Source: Psococerastis gibbosa (Eukaryota; Arthropoda; Insecta; Psocodea; Psocidae). From it: a stretch of 64,000 nt of DNA. Under the pieces are notes generated by a model. The model saw only the letters and a list, made by a program, of their open reading frames with translations. It was not told where the DNA came from and did not search any database. This document shows, one piece after another, positions 53,465 through 63,845 of this stretch. The stretch covers positions 6,132,855 through 6,196,854 of the forward strand of contig OZ020491.1 of assembly GCA_963971405.1 (NCBI GenBank), given 5' to 3'. Numbering within the stretch: position 1 is the stretch's first letter; each line of letters opens with the position of its first letter. The translations under genes were made by a program, and so were the position numbers.

Positions 53465-54345
53465 ATTTCATGAGATAAAAGTGAAATACCACATTTAAAT
53501 AATACAACATGTACATAGGGTATAGACAGTAGTTAACAAAGTAAAAATATAGTAAACATACGGTGGTCAACTATTGCATTGGTATTATAAATCCTAATAT
53601 TGATGAAATATTTAAATATGACATAGGTCTATTCTTTTATTGCAACACATGGGCCCGAATGACACCCCCCCCCCCCGCCTACGGATCGACATTTTCTTCC
53701 TACTACTAGCCAGTGTCCAAACAGACCTATTGGTTATTTTCTCATGACTTGGACTACCAGCACCACGATTGTCACGGTTCTTCCTATTGCTCAATTCTGG
53801 TACCCATATCATAGCCAGTTGAGTGCCCAGATAACCAAAGATGACTCAATGGTTTTCATTTCAAGTGGCATTGAGTTGAGAAAGCTTACAAAGCCGTCTT
53901 TCAGATGGTAAACACGTTACATGGTATTCCTTTTGATGGATGCCAATTGACAAAAACTGTGGGAAGCTACGTGCGTCGTTTTTGTACCCATTGTTACTTT
54001 TAGTTAGACAATACTGGAGACCTTCAATTAAAATTACATTAAAGTATCATTAGATGATAACTTTCTCTTTATGCGCCTTCATTGACGGCTACGCGTCTAA
54101 TAGTTGATGGCACATCTAGGTAGGCTTATGTTAATCATATCTGTTGGTTAACATAACCTTGGCCTTTATTATTAGCTTATGTGAAACGAACTTGTAATAA
54201 CCCAGCGTCTATAATATGGCAATGTGGCTGGGACACGTTGTGAGAATGACTGCATATCGAAAAGAATGTATAACGTCTGTACAACAAGCAAGTATAAAAA
54301 AAAGTATTAAAAAAAACGATGGAAGGTCAAATTAGATGCTGATTT
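53465..54345. other. unassigned spacer
   Basis: A C run near 53664. No gene recognised. Confidence 0.4.
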
Positions 54346-54349
54346 CAGC

Positions 54350-54715
54350 AGGCTCGTTGGACTGCACCGCTTGTGAATACTTGTGGCACAATGGCACACT
54401 ATTGTCTGTACAATGTAAATGCTCCAACCATACGAAAGCTGGGCTTTCAAGTGGTAATTGGCGGATACGTTCAGAAGAGATACTTATTCATGGTTCAATT
54501 TTGTCTGAAGAAATCGACTGCACTGTTTGGATTGGCTCGTTGGAATCGACAGTTCGTGAATGCTTGTGACACAATGACACAGTATTGTCTGTACAATACA
54601 GATGCCCCAACCATACGAAAGCTGGGCTTTCAAGTGGTGATTGGCGGATACGTTCAGAAGAGATTCATGGTTCAATTTTGTCTGAAAAATTGGATTGACC
54701 CATTGGACTGAACCG
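54350..54715. repeat. tandem duplication of a 183-bp unit
   Basis: GGCTCGTTGGA at 54351 recurs at 54534. CCAACCATACGAAAGCTGGG and GGCGGATACGTTCAGAAGAG are in both units. 183 is a multiple of three, so one frame stays open across both. A diverged third relative with CCACCCATACGAATGCTGGA lies at about 55243. Confidence 0.9.
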
Positions 54716-54881
54716 TTTGTAACTTGTAATACAACGAGCCACTCTAAATCTAAAGGGGTATTTATTCTTGGCTCAATTTGATCGAAACAATAATTGTATA
54801 TATTGTACTTGGAATTTGTGAATGCCCATATAAAACGTTCCACTCCTTATATCGGTCGCCAACGGCCTTACTATGTTGAAT

Positions 54882-55290
54882 CCATTTGAGCAGAGCATGT
54901 TTCAAACTGCGGAAAACTTGGTAGTGTGCACAGCGTTGGCAGGGGAACATGGTGGGACATTATAACGCGCTGAGACAATACCAGTCAGTCTACGTGCGTG
55001 TCAAGTCCTGGTCACCTCCGATTTAATCGTTTGACTATACCATGTTCCCCAAGTGGTTTGGAATCCACTCTAATCAGGAGGTCCACCCTGTCAGTCAACT
55101 CCCCTTTCCCCGAGGTGAAAGAGTCTGCCCTTAGGTTACCTCAAGTTAACAAACGGACTCAATCCCCCCGCCAGGCTGACAGGGTTGCTTAAAGCAGAAA
55201 TGCTGAAGGCAGGCGTTAGAAACAACAACTCCTTATGTTGGTGCTCCACCCATACGAATGCTGGAGTTTCAAGTGGAGATCGGGCGGCAG
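54882..55290 (+). repeat. family F repeat, copy 2
   Basis: Runs TGTTGAATCCATTTGAGCAG through CCAAGTGGTTTGGAATCCAC, CCCTTTCCCCGAGGTGAAAG and CAGGCTGACAGGGTTGC to an AAATGCTGAAGGCAGGCGTT end. It continues into a unit related to the 183-bp duplication, which suggests both belong to one larger repeat. Confidence 0.75.
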
Positions 55291-55539
55291 GTTCTGACGG
55301 ACCTTGGAGCGGTAATGACCATGGCCGCTCTCTGACACTCTTCCTACTGTATTTATTTGCGCATGAACCTGAGTGAGGGAGATGTTTTACAATGTACACA
55401 GGAAGCTTTGTTCGAGCTTTATGTTTATAACGTTATCACGAATGCAAACAGTCCAGGGAAATAGGGCAAAATACCTAAAGGGCCTCTTCTAACGAAGGTA
55501 GGCGATCATCATAGCAATTCGGACTTCAATAACATAGTG

Positions 55540-56150
55540 GTAGCTTGTTCGTACTTGTGCGATCGCTGACCTGTCGTAACTCAATACAGGTATTACCTAC
55601 AGCAGCCTGATCATGGCGATTATAATACCGGAGTTCATTAAATACCATGTCACGTGATGGGATTAATTCAATTGTTTAAAATAAATGAAAAGCAAATTTC
55701 AGAATTTTTAAATTGTGATATTGGCAATGCTAATAAACTGAACTGACGCGACGCTGTCGTAAAAAATATAAATAGCAAATATAAACACACATCGCCCTAG
55801 AAATAAACAAGATTTAATATTTTGAATTAATATATTAAGGATTATAAATAATTTTTCTAAATCTAAGGCAGAAAAAATGAAGAAACCCACCAAAAATATA
55901 GCTAAAGATAATTCAATTGTTTAAATTTGAATTTTCCGCGCTTATAGTACTGCGACCATTACCAACATCATAAATTAAAAAAAAAATCGGAAATTTCGTT
56001 GTTTTTTATTTCAAACAATTGAATTAATCCCATCACGTGACATGGTATTTAATTAACCTCGTTATTATAATCGCCATGATCAGGCTGCAGAGGCGACTGA
56101 AGAGGTTATTCGGATACATTCATTGAATTGTTTGTATGCGTATAATCTTT
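55540..56150. repeat. R2 repeat copy 3, split by a MITE
   Basis: TAGCTTGTTCGTACTTGTGC and CTGTCGTAACTCAATACAGG before the insertion, AGGCGACTGAAGAGGTTATT and ATACATTCATTGAATTGTTT after it, in the R2 order. Confidence 0.75.
55603..56087. mobile_element. Harbinger-like MITE copy, complete, in R2
   Basis: CAGCCTGATCATGGCGATTA at the left is mirrored by TAATCGCCATGATCAGGCTG at the right. Pairing extends through ATGTCACGTGATGGGATTAA and CAATTG for about 90 bp with small differences. A CAG trinucleotide flanks both ends (55600-55602 and 56088-56090). No coding capacity. Confidence 0.87.
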
Positions 56151-56184
56151 TTATAAAAAAAATTGACAAGTAAGTAGATAAGAA

Positions 56185-56540
56185 AAACTTGGAGACTGCT
56201 GCTCTAGAAAGGGCAGTCTTGCTTTCGGCTAACCACTGCCATAGGTTTTTCAACCAGGATGTTCTTCATCTGCCGGGAGCCTTCTGTCCTTCTATCTTTC
56301 CTTGGACTATTACGTACAGCAGGAGATGTATTTTATTCCTTATCATGTGGCAGAAGTATGTAAGTTCTTGTTTCTTGACTGTCAGCAGCATCTCGGCTTC
56401 TGTGTCCATTGGCCTCAGTACCTCAGCATTAGGGACTCGATCTCTCCATCATATACGCAACATTCGTCTGTGTATCCACATTTCAAATGAACTGATTCTG
56501 CTCTCCATAGTTCGTGACAACTTCCATCCATACATACTAT
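56185..56540 (-). mobile_element. LINE ORF2 C-terminal fragment, copy 2
   Basis: The minus strand matches the 9985-10200 copy (CTGAAGATG-free, with complement of CCTTGGACTA, ATCATGTGGCAGAAGTATG, and the same edge at CTCCAAG) but extends further upstream, encoding NVDTQTNVAYMMERS-like and LTVKKQEL-like residues. Several frames are needed, so it is decayed. Confidence 0.75.
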
Positions 56541-56651
56541 ACTTATAGGAGGGACCGATGGGCTAGTATAAGAAGGCCTGGGGCCATAAAAAGTTATTAA
56601 AAAAATAACCTCTATATACCTATAGAACGATTAGAAACACTTAACATTTCA

Positions 56652-56700
56652 CCAAAGGCCGTGCCCAGGTTTTGATTTCGGGGGGGGGGGGGGTCCAATT
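56652..56700. mobile_element. hAT MITE family 1 end fragment
   Basis: AAAGGCCGTGCCCAGGTTTT followed by a long G run is the inverted right end of 25870-26130. It sits inside or beside the LINE remnant. Confidence 0.7.
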
Positions 56701-57130
56701 TTTTTTAAACGTATGTATGTATAAGATATTTTGAGTTTGTTCAATATGCGGCTGTGAATTTCCTGAAACACCACCCAATTACTGTTAACAATGCAACCGA
56801 GGTATCGGTATTGTTTACATTGTACTACAGGCGCGCCATCCAGAACTATATTCAGATTTATCTCTGCCCTCTCACTGACAGCCATCATTTAGGTTATCTA
56901 AATGTTAATTAAGATACCCACATTTCTGCTTGCTACACTTATTTTATTCATAACAAATGCAGTTGTTCTTCTGATGAAGCAACCTGGACAGTGTCATCTG
57001 CATAACGCAGATTGTTGACAAGCCCTCCATTGATAGCAATGCCTTCCATGGCTGCATCCAGTCACTCTTTGCCATTATCCGCTCAGCATACTGGTTTAAC
57101 AGGGTAGGTGATAACACAGATCACTGTCTG
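56700..57130 (-). mobile_element. LINE reverse transcriptase remnant
   Basis: Minus-strand residues NNLRYADDTVQVASSEEQL (catalytic YADD box, near 57020-56960), INGG before it, and VQCKQYRYLGCIVN with EIHSRI after it (56850-56750) follow the order of an RTE-type LINE RT. At least two frameshifts or gaps separate them. Confidence 0.85.
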
Positions 57131-57144
57131 ACGCCCCACTTTCC

Positions 57145-57527
57145 CAGTTACGTAGCCAAGGGGGGGGGGGGTCAACTGGGTCCGGACCCCCCCCCCAAAA
57201 TTTTCAAATATTTATTTAAACAAACTCCCGGGGGAGACCTCGGTCCCCCTGTTTCCAGTTTTGTTAATAAAGTTCTCGTCTGCAAAATAAAAAATAAAAT
57301 TGCCGACAAACTTTTTCAGGCCTAAAAACAGCCCCCGGGCCCCCCTTCGGCCTCCCCATCCCTCGGGTGAGGAAATTAAGATCATGACCATGCACGGGGG
57401 GGGGGGGGGCGCCAAAGGAAACACCACCCTATTCGAAAACCTATCGTAAGTGGGCAAACTTTATATATTGATGTTGCATGAAAACTGGACCCCCCCCCCC
57501 CCCAAAAGAAGAATCTGGCTACGCCGC
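57145..57527. mobile_element. hAT derivative (CGTAGCCA ends) with GC hairpins
   Basis: Left end CAGTTACGTAGCCAAGG, inverted right end GCGGCGTAGCCAGATTC. Flanks CACTTTCC and CGCTTTCC match at 7 of 8. The interior is the reverse complement of much of 15616-16330, with fewer GC-hairpin units. Confidence 0.82.
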
Positions 57528-57604
57528 TTTCCCGCGCTTAAAGGGTATTTGATTTGACTTCGTGTTTTCCACTAGGTCTGCAGTAGTTTGATGCCAGTAT
57601 AAAT

Positions 57605-57750
57605 TAGCAATAGCTCTTTATATTGCAGTATTATATAGTATATACAGTATAACACGGACATTAAATTAACTTTGGTTGAAGAGGTAACCTCCTCGTTATA
57701 ACCGAAATTAGAGGATATAGGAAAAGGCTCCTATCATTGTTGCCAACCCT
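57605..57750 (-). mobile_element. SINE2 tail fragment
   Basis: TTGCAGTATTATATAGTATA, AGGTAACCTCCTCGTTATAA and CGAAATTAGAGGATATAGGA match 47600-47680; the tRNA-like head is absent. Confidence 0.7.
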
Positions 57751-59235
57751 AGTTAGGTATCAAAAATGTAGATTCCCCTATATTCTTCACGTGCATGCAA
57801 CATTGGAATTTCAATAGTTTGAAATGACCACAGAACACGTACGTGCGACTACAGATATACAGGAAGCTGTCACTGTTACTATTCCATGTTCAATTTAATT
57901 ACCACTGTTTTCGCATATTTTTTGTTAGTGCCTGATTCTATTTCAGGTAGCCTCAACGCCAGCTTTTAGCGTGCCCATATACAGTATACAAAGCTCATAG
58001 GAAGAGGAACCTCCACGGAAACCTACTTTACAATCTGCTGAATCACGCAAATTATAGGTTCAAGTTTGACTTACGTTTGTAATGTGTTGACAGCATGGTA
58101 TTTTACAGGATGAATTATTGTATTGTAGTCATAGGACAGGTAGATCAGGTATGGGTTGTGTCGTGCCTATTTAAGGCGTTTCTTATATTTGTTTTCATAG
58201 AAAATCTAAAGGGCAGTTGTAATGCTTTAGGACATTTTCTACATTATTGTGCGTGTCGTTTGATTCCCTGTTAGATTGCTTACTGGAAAATATGCGGTTG
58301 ATTTATCAATGTAGGTGTAAATAATTGGAAAAGAATTAAGAGGACATGCTGCGTAGAAAATTGGTACGGTAACCCAAAATTAAATACTTTTCATTTTTTA
58401 TTTCATAAACTCAACAAGTTATAAAAATTTGCCTAATTTTAGCTGTAGTAGACTACTTTGTGCATCATATACCTAATCGGGTATTTTTACTTTCCAGCTT
58501 TGTAATTTTTGCAAAAAAATCCCAAATTACGCGAACTTTTAGCCCCCTCTGGTTTCTATGAAAGAACTAAGGTACCAAAAATTTAATATTTCCTATATTA
58601 TGATGCATGAAGTAGTCGTATACAATTTACATGAGCCGAATTTTAAATAACTTGTATTGTTAATGAATTAAAAAATAAGAAGTCAATAAAAACAAAAAAT
58701 TGTGGGGTGCTAATTTTCCACGTAGCATATCTTCTTAAGAGCAATTTTGGAGTAGCCTACCCCTACTAATCGATTTGTGCAGCATTGATTTATAGAAAAT
58801 ATCCATTAAATTTAGTTTTAGTTCAGTTCTCTTGTAACTGGACTATATGCCAGATTCATAGTCTAGGACCCTACTTGCCACTTATATGCAGTAGATTGAT
58901 CCAAGAAAACAATGCTTGAGAGGCAAAGACCCTACAGGTCAAAGTTCAACAAGAATTATACTTTCTTCTCTTCTTACCATTATCATACATTCTCCGTGTC
59001 CATAAACTCCTAATAACAACCTAAGCATTTTCCAATATCGCTACATATCAGTCTCTTTCTGATAGAAGCATCCATTAAATTAGGCTATAGTTCTAGATAG
59101 AAGAAGTGACGGGTATGATAAGAAGCTGGGTTTATACAGGGATTGTCCATAATAATAGGACGTATGTATGAATATATTGTAGCATACCTATCCCAGCAGA
59201 GGCGTCGGATTCTCAAAATTCGGGAGGGCTAGTGA
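57751..59235. other. unassigned AT-rich stretch
   Basis: 1.5 kb with no TIR pair, tandem array or recognisable coding sequence. It is the quietest part of the window. Confidence 0.45.
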
Positions 59236-59239
59236 ACAT

Positions 59240-59345
59240 ACGTATTATACTTACTTACTTTTTCGTGTCCGAGGCAGAGGCTCCTAGTTTCTGGGCCCAG
59301 TATTCTGCCAACCTGACGCCATGGTCGTTGCACACCCAAAGGGGG
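59240..59345 (-). mobile_element. possible retroposon 3' end with TAAG tail
   Basis: The minus strand reads through CATGGCGTCAGGTTGGCAG and GGAGCCTCTGCCTCGGACAC to a short (AAGT)n run. It looks like a retroposon end, but I cannot place the family. Confidence 0.4.
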
Positions 59346-59387
59346 TGGAAGTCTTTGTTGTCTGGGGGTGAAAGGGTTAGCCGCTAG

Positions 59388-59479
59388 CAAGGGCGGATTT
59401 AATGGGGGGGGTCAGAGGGTCAATAAATTAACTGACACTAGATAACAATGGATTAAAAATAATGCAAAATCCGCCCTTG
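59388..59479. mobile_element. 92-bp micro hAT MITE
   Basis: CAAGGGCGGATTTAATGGGG faces AAAATCCGCCCTTG. Flanks GCCGCTAG and GGCGCTAG match at 7 of 8. Confidence 0.87.
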
Positions 59480-59489
59480 GGCGCTAGAT

Positions 59490-60545
59490 GTTTCCACTTA
59501 GCGCCCGGGCTACGCCAGATTGCAAAAATATTACATATATTGTTATAAGTTAAATAAGTGTACGTACAACCCGAACACGATAAGATGGCACTATTGGAAC
59601 ACATTGTTTATTCGAAATCTTGCAAAAGCGGAATATCGAGATATCGAGTTTCTTCGATTTTTATAAATGTTCCAAGTGCCATCCTGTCGTGGTCGGGTAG
59701 TGGTACATTCATTTTTTGGTAAAAACAATGGACCTGTTGTATGATTACAATGGTGAACATTTTGCTTAGTGAACGTAAGCATCATAATGTCAATCATGTC
59801 AGTACCGTACCCAGGGAGGTCTGCCGGTTTCAATCCCTCCCCGCTCTGGAAAAAAATTACTACACTGAACCGGAGTCACATCAATCAATCTCGTTGAAAA
59901 ATAACGAAAAATCCAAACGATTTGATTGGTTTGACGCAATTGAAGTTCATTGCGCGTATAAATCAAACGTGGCGCCCTTCAAATGGATTGCCAGGAGCAA
60001 TTAGAACTTCTTCCAGGCGCCCGCATCTTCGGTACGTGCCGTTACCTGACTTTACTAGGTGCCCATAGTCTTTACCCAGTGATGTGGAAGAGTGGCCAAA
60101 GGAAACAATAGAGTCGGCTGCTTCCTGGGAGTATTTGAATCAAAGGTCAATTTGAATATATTTGTTCCTCATACCTGAGTCACGAACTTGACCCTGCGCA
60201 CATCTTTTGTAATATACCAGGGCAAGGTCGTAATTATTATTATTATTATTATAGATACGGTAATTTCCGTTTGAATTTTCTTTCGCATGGTGATGAGCTA
60301 GAAGGCTTGGAAAGTGTTTTAAATGGGGATGATTTGCTCCTTACTAGTAATGAATTCGGTTCGGATGTTCGATCTGACCGAACCGAGGAACAAGATTGAT
60401 AGATTGGTCCAACACGAGAGATAGATAGAAAATATTAATAGTGGGACCATTCCGAACTGGATCGAATACATTATTGATCAGAATTGTTCAGACAGCGGTT
60501 ATCGGTCCGTGTACAGTAGTCATCGGTCTGTGAATCATCCATCAC
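59490..60545. other. unassigned spacer
   Basis: An ATT microsatellite near 60236 only. Short open frames (59741-60004 and its complement) have no known domain. Confidence 0.4.
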
Positions 60546-60554
60546 CACGTCCTA

Positions 60555-61015
60555 CATTATAGGACATGATAACGAACTGAGACTACCATTCAGCCCGTGT
60601 CGAGTCCTAGTCCCCTCCGAATTAATCGTGTGACTTTTCTGATAATGATATATCGAAATATACACAAAACCAAAATGAATCCAACAGAACAAAGTCTTTT
60701 CAAAACTGCAGCAAACTGGGTAGTGTTCACAGCGTTGGCAGGGAAAATGGTGGGACATAATAACGCGCAGAGACTGCTGACAGTCAGTCTAAATGCGTGT
60801 CGAGTCCGTCGAGTGTCACCTCCGAATTAATCGTGTGACATTGCTATGTTCCCCAAGTAGTTCAAAATCCACTATAATCAGTAAGTCCACCCTGTCAGTC
60901 AACTCCCCTTCTCCCTGAGGTAAAGGAGTCGGCCTTTAGGGTGCCTCAAGTTGCTAAAAAAAACTCACTCCCTCGCCCGGCTGACAGGGTTTTTTTTAAA
61001 GCAGAGCAAGTCGGT
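60555..61015 (+). repeat. family F repeat, copy 3 (with a partial duplicate before it)
   Basis: 60555-60650 repeats the GACATGATAACG...GTGTCGAGTCCTAGTC part. 60674-61015 is the fuller copy, with AACTGCAGCAAACTGGGTAG, CCCCAAGTAGTTCAAAATCC and GGCTGACAGGGTT. Confidence 0.75.
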
Positions 61016-61466
61016 TTGGAAACAAACAAACAAAACTACATACGGTACTATATAGGATCGCAGCCACCCGAAAAAAATCCTGGTTACGGGCCTGCACCTC
61101 AACCTTATCAGAGAAGTTAAGCTCATCTGTTAGGCGTAGATATATTCGACAAATTTGAAAGTTAGGACATTGATATAGCCTATAAGAACTTGATTGGAAG
61201 TTGGAATTCAATAGGTGACAACTGCCCAAGAACCAGTTTTGTCATTTGACGCCAGCAAGGTTGTCCTTGTTTTCAGTGGGGAAGAGAGCGGAAGTGGTCT
61301 GGTAAAAGTCACAATATGGTTTTATAGACCAGCAACTGCCAGGTTGAGGGGCAATTAAGAGTTGCCAACTTTGGGCGGCTCCATCCATGCCATCGTTTAA
61401 GGAAAGTGGAACTCGAAGAAGCCGCAATGCACACCTAGGTACAGTAATAGAAGCCAACCTAGTCGA

Positions 61467-61795
61467 CGAGCACAGAACCAATTTCAAACTGCAGAAAACT
61501 TGGTATTGTGCACGGAGCAGGGAAACATGGTGGGACACGATAATTTTAGCTGAGACTGCCAGCCAGTCTAAGTGGGTGTCGAGTCCTGGTCACCTAAGAA
61601 TTAATCGTGTGACATTACATATGTTCCCCAGGTGGTTCGGAATCCACTATAATCAGGAGGTCCACCCTGTCAGTCAACTCCTATTCTCACAAAGGTGAAG
61701 GAGACTGCCATTAGGGTGCCTCAAGTTAATAAACAGACTCACTCCTCACTGACAGGGTTGCTTGGGCAGAAATGCTGAATATGCTCTATACTGTA
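61467..61795 (+). repeat. family F repeat, copy 4
   Basis: TTTCAAACTGCAGAAAACTT, CCCCAGGTGGTTCGGAATCC, GGTCCACCCTGTCAGTCAAC and CTGACAGGGTTGCTTGGGCA in the family order. Confidence 0.77.
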
Positions 61796-62355
61796 TAAAT
61801 AACATCGCTTGAAATGTATCGGTAAGGAATACTGGTCGGCACTGCCATAATCTACTAATGTATGGTGGTGCCGCGCAGTATTCCGCCCTACTCAAGTGAT
61901 GATGGAAACCGCCCTAACAAGTACGGTACCGGCAAATATTCTAGAAGCCTGGACCGTTTTGTCCGTTTTGCCGGTGGACCATCTCAACCCACTGACCCCA
62001 CCAGACTAAAACGAAAGTAGCCGCATTGATGGCAGTTATTGTGCGTACCTGATTATACCTATGCCTCCCAATCATAACCCCATTCGAAAACTGGTAAATT
62101 GTAGGAGATGCACATAACCTGATGTGTGTGAGGGTACCTATCATGCGAGGCTTCCGGCCATTACGTAACTGTCAATTGGACCTGACCGCGATTAGGCATA
62201 ATAGTGCATTTGGTTGTAATGGCCGTTTTTCAGGGAAATGGGCTATTTTATAGTAGATAAGGAATAAGTGGCATACTCGGTGTTTTGATCGTTTTCTTTT
62301 TCTTCTTCTTCTAATGCCTCTTCTATCAAAGTTTGTCGATCATCATGGCAATTAT
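61796..62355. other. unassigned spacer
   Basis: No gene or repeat boundary found. TCTTCTTCTTCT run near 62299. Confidence 0.4.
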
Positions 62356-62358
62356 AAT

Positions 62359-62533
62359 CAGGGGCGGATCCAGCGGAAAATTTAGGGGGGTCACAAGTTG
62401 TATGTGTAGGTGTGCAGCCTATACCGGGACCCTCCCGACAATAGCTTTTGTAAAAAATATTTTTACCATCTTATGAATTCACTGATTTAAGGGGGCCATG
62501 ACCCCCGCGACTTCACCCGTGGATCCGCCATTG
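62359..62533. mobile_element. hAT MITE (CGGATCCA ends), copy 3
   Basis: CAGGGGCGGATCCAGCGG faces CCGTGGATCCGCCATTG. The interior has AAATTTAGGGGGGTCAC and AAGGGGGCCATGACCCC, as in the 48-kb copy. Confidence 0.87.
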
Positions 62534-62566
62534 ACTTTAGTCATGATGATTGCACGAGGGAATTGT

Positions 62567-63060
62567 AAGACGCATATTCCACCTACGTCAATACTTACTT
62601 TTACTTTTATCGCGCCTTATCCTCATGGAGGGTCGGCGGCACGACAGCAGCGTTTCCACACAGTCCTGTTCTGTGCGTCCTCGGTGGAGAGCCTCAAACT
62701 TGTCATATCCCCGGCGTTCTTTCTTCCCAGTGTAACTCTCGGCCTCCCCGGTGGTCTTCTTCCATGTATCTCCCGGTTTATTACTCTTTTCACTAGGTGG
62801 TTTTTGTCTCTAAGCTGTATGTGCCCCCACAATAGTGCATAGTAAATGTGGTATTGACGTGGTAGCAGACATTTTTAGACTGTCTTTAATGTCTGCTACC
62901 ACGTCAATGCCACAATGTACGACCTTAATGCTCAGCAGCAACTTTTTGGGCACGGGGGTGTGCCTTTGCACTTGAACTGACAATGTTCTTATGACAATAA
63001 TAATTAGTTTAGGACGCAAATTACTATGCACTATTGACGTAGGTGGAATAAGCGCCTTAT
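62567..63060. mobile_element. composite MITE-A relative carrying a LINE fragment
   Basis: Outer ends AAGACGCATATTCCACCTAC and inverted AAGGCGCTTATTCCACCTAC, each followed by GTCAATA, recall the MITE-A start. Inside lie a minus-strand LINE tail (about 62610-62835) and a hairpin of GACGTGGTAGCAGACAT facing ATGTCTGCTACCACGTC (62854-62910), the MITE-A inner arm. Confidence 0.72.
62610..62835 (-). mobile_element. LINE ORF2 C-terminal fragment inside a MITE
   Basis: The minus strand encodes GRRPPGRPRVTLGRK, GDMTSLRL and EDAQNRTVWKRCCRAADPP, the last segment of an RTE-type LINE ORF2 (GRPPGRPR..W...D....L..EDAQDRT.W...R.ADP). Confidence 0.85.
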
Positions 63061-63313
63061 GCATTGGTTTCCTGTTGCCTTCGGCATCCCTATGCCGTTG
63101 ACTCTTCATTGAGTTCCTCGCCGAAGACAAAAGAGTGCCCCTGTACTGAAAATAATGGTTTTTCCTTACCCCGGCTCAAATTGAGTCCTTTATCTGTTTA
63201 GTCGCCATTACGTGTTTCCATCTTGGCAAGAATCTGCGGCAAGAAATTGATATCTGGAGACGATGGTCTTGCCTCACCACCCAAATATTTGACTGCATGG
63301 GCTTACCCCCTAC

Positions 63314-63346
63314 ATCAATCAATCAATCAATCAATCAATCTTTGTC
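63314..63346. repeat. (ATCA)n microsatellite
   Basis: About seven ATCA units, next to CTTTGTCAGTAACCCACCAA. It may be the tail of a minus-strand retroposon. Confidence 0.85.
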
Positions 63347-63581
63347 AGTAACCCACCAAGGTGGGATTGACGGCGTCCAGCAGTAATTTTTCTGCAGTGA
63401 TGTACTGTATACCTCAGCAACTCAGTGTAGTTTTACAACAACTACTGTATGTATTCTATGTTTGAAATCATAAATAAAATTAGGTAAACATTGTTTGGCT
63501 TAGAATAATTCTTATCGAATATGTCAAAATTTATTGTGTTGACCGCTAAAAAAGGCAAAAAAGGTTTCATTTTCACTTCAG

Positions 63582-63831
63582 ATTAGGCGTAACCCATGTG
63601 CTTAAATATACAACAGTAAAAGTTCCAATACCACCACCAGATGAACTATGTCGGTTAAAAATCATTAAGGAATGCATAAAGCATTTAAACGACAAAATCA
63701 AGAGTCTCAATATCAACTTTTTACTTAAAAGAGAACATCTAGTGGTACCTATGATTAATATCCCAGCGAAAGACTCGGGAATCAACCCTCAAACCGAAGA
63801 TTTAAAAGTTCGTCGTGCACAAATCTTCTAA
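63582..63831 (+). CDS. candidate host exon, unknown protein C-terminus
   Basis: An open frame follows a good splice acceptor (TTTCATTTTCACTTCAG ending at 63581). It reads RLGVTHVLKYTTVKVPIPPP, then a charged helical part (ECIKHLNDKIKSLN), then LVVPMINIPAKDSG, and stops after RRAQIF. Composition looks like protein (charged, Pro/Ile-rich, no low-complexity run), unlike the repeat-derived frames elsewhere. I do not recognise the family. No start codon is needed if it is a last exon. It could be chance. Confidence 0.42.
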
Positions 63832-63845
63832 CAAGCCTTATAGTA

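Noticed and set aside
54336-54711. 112-residue frame as a host gene
   Set aside because: It spans two tandem units of an interspersed repeat; no start context or domain. Kept only as a repeat finding.
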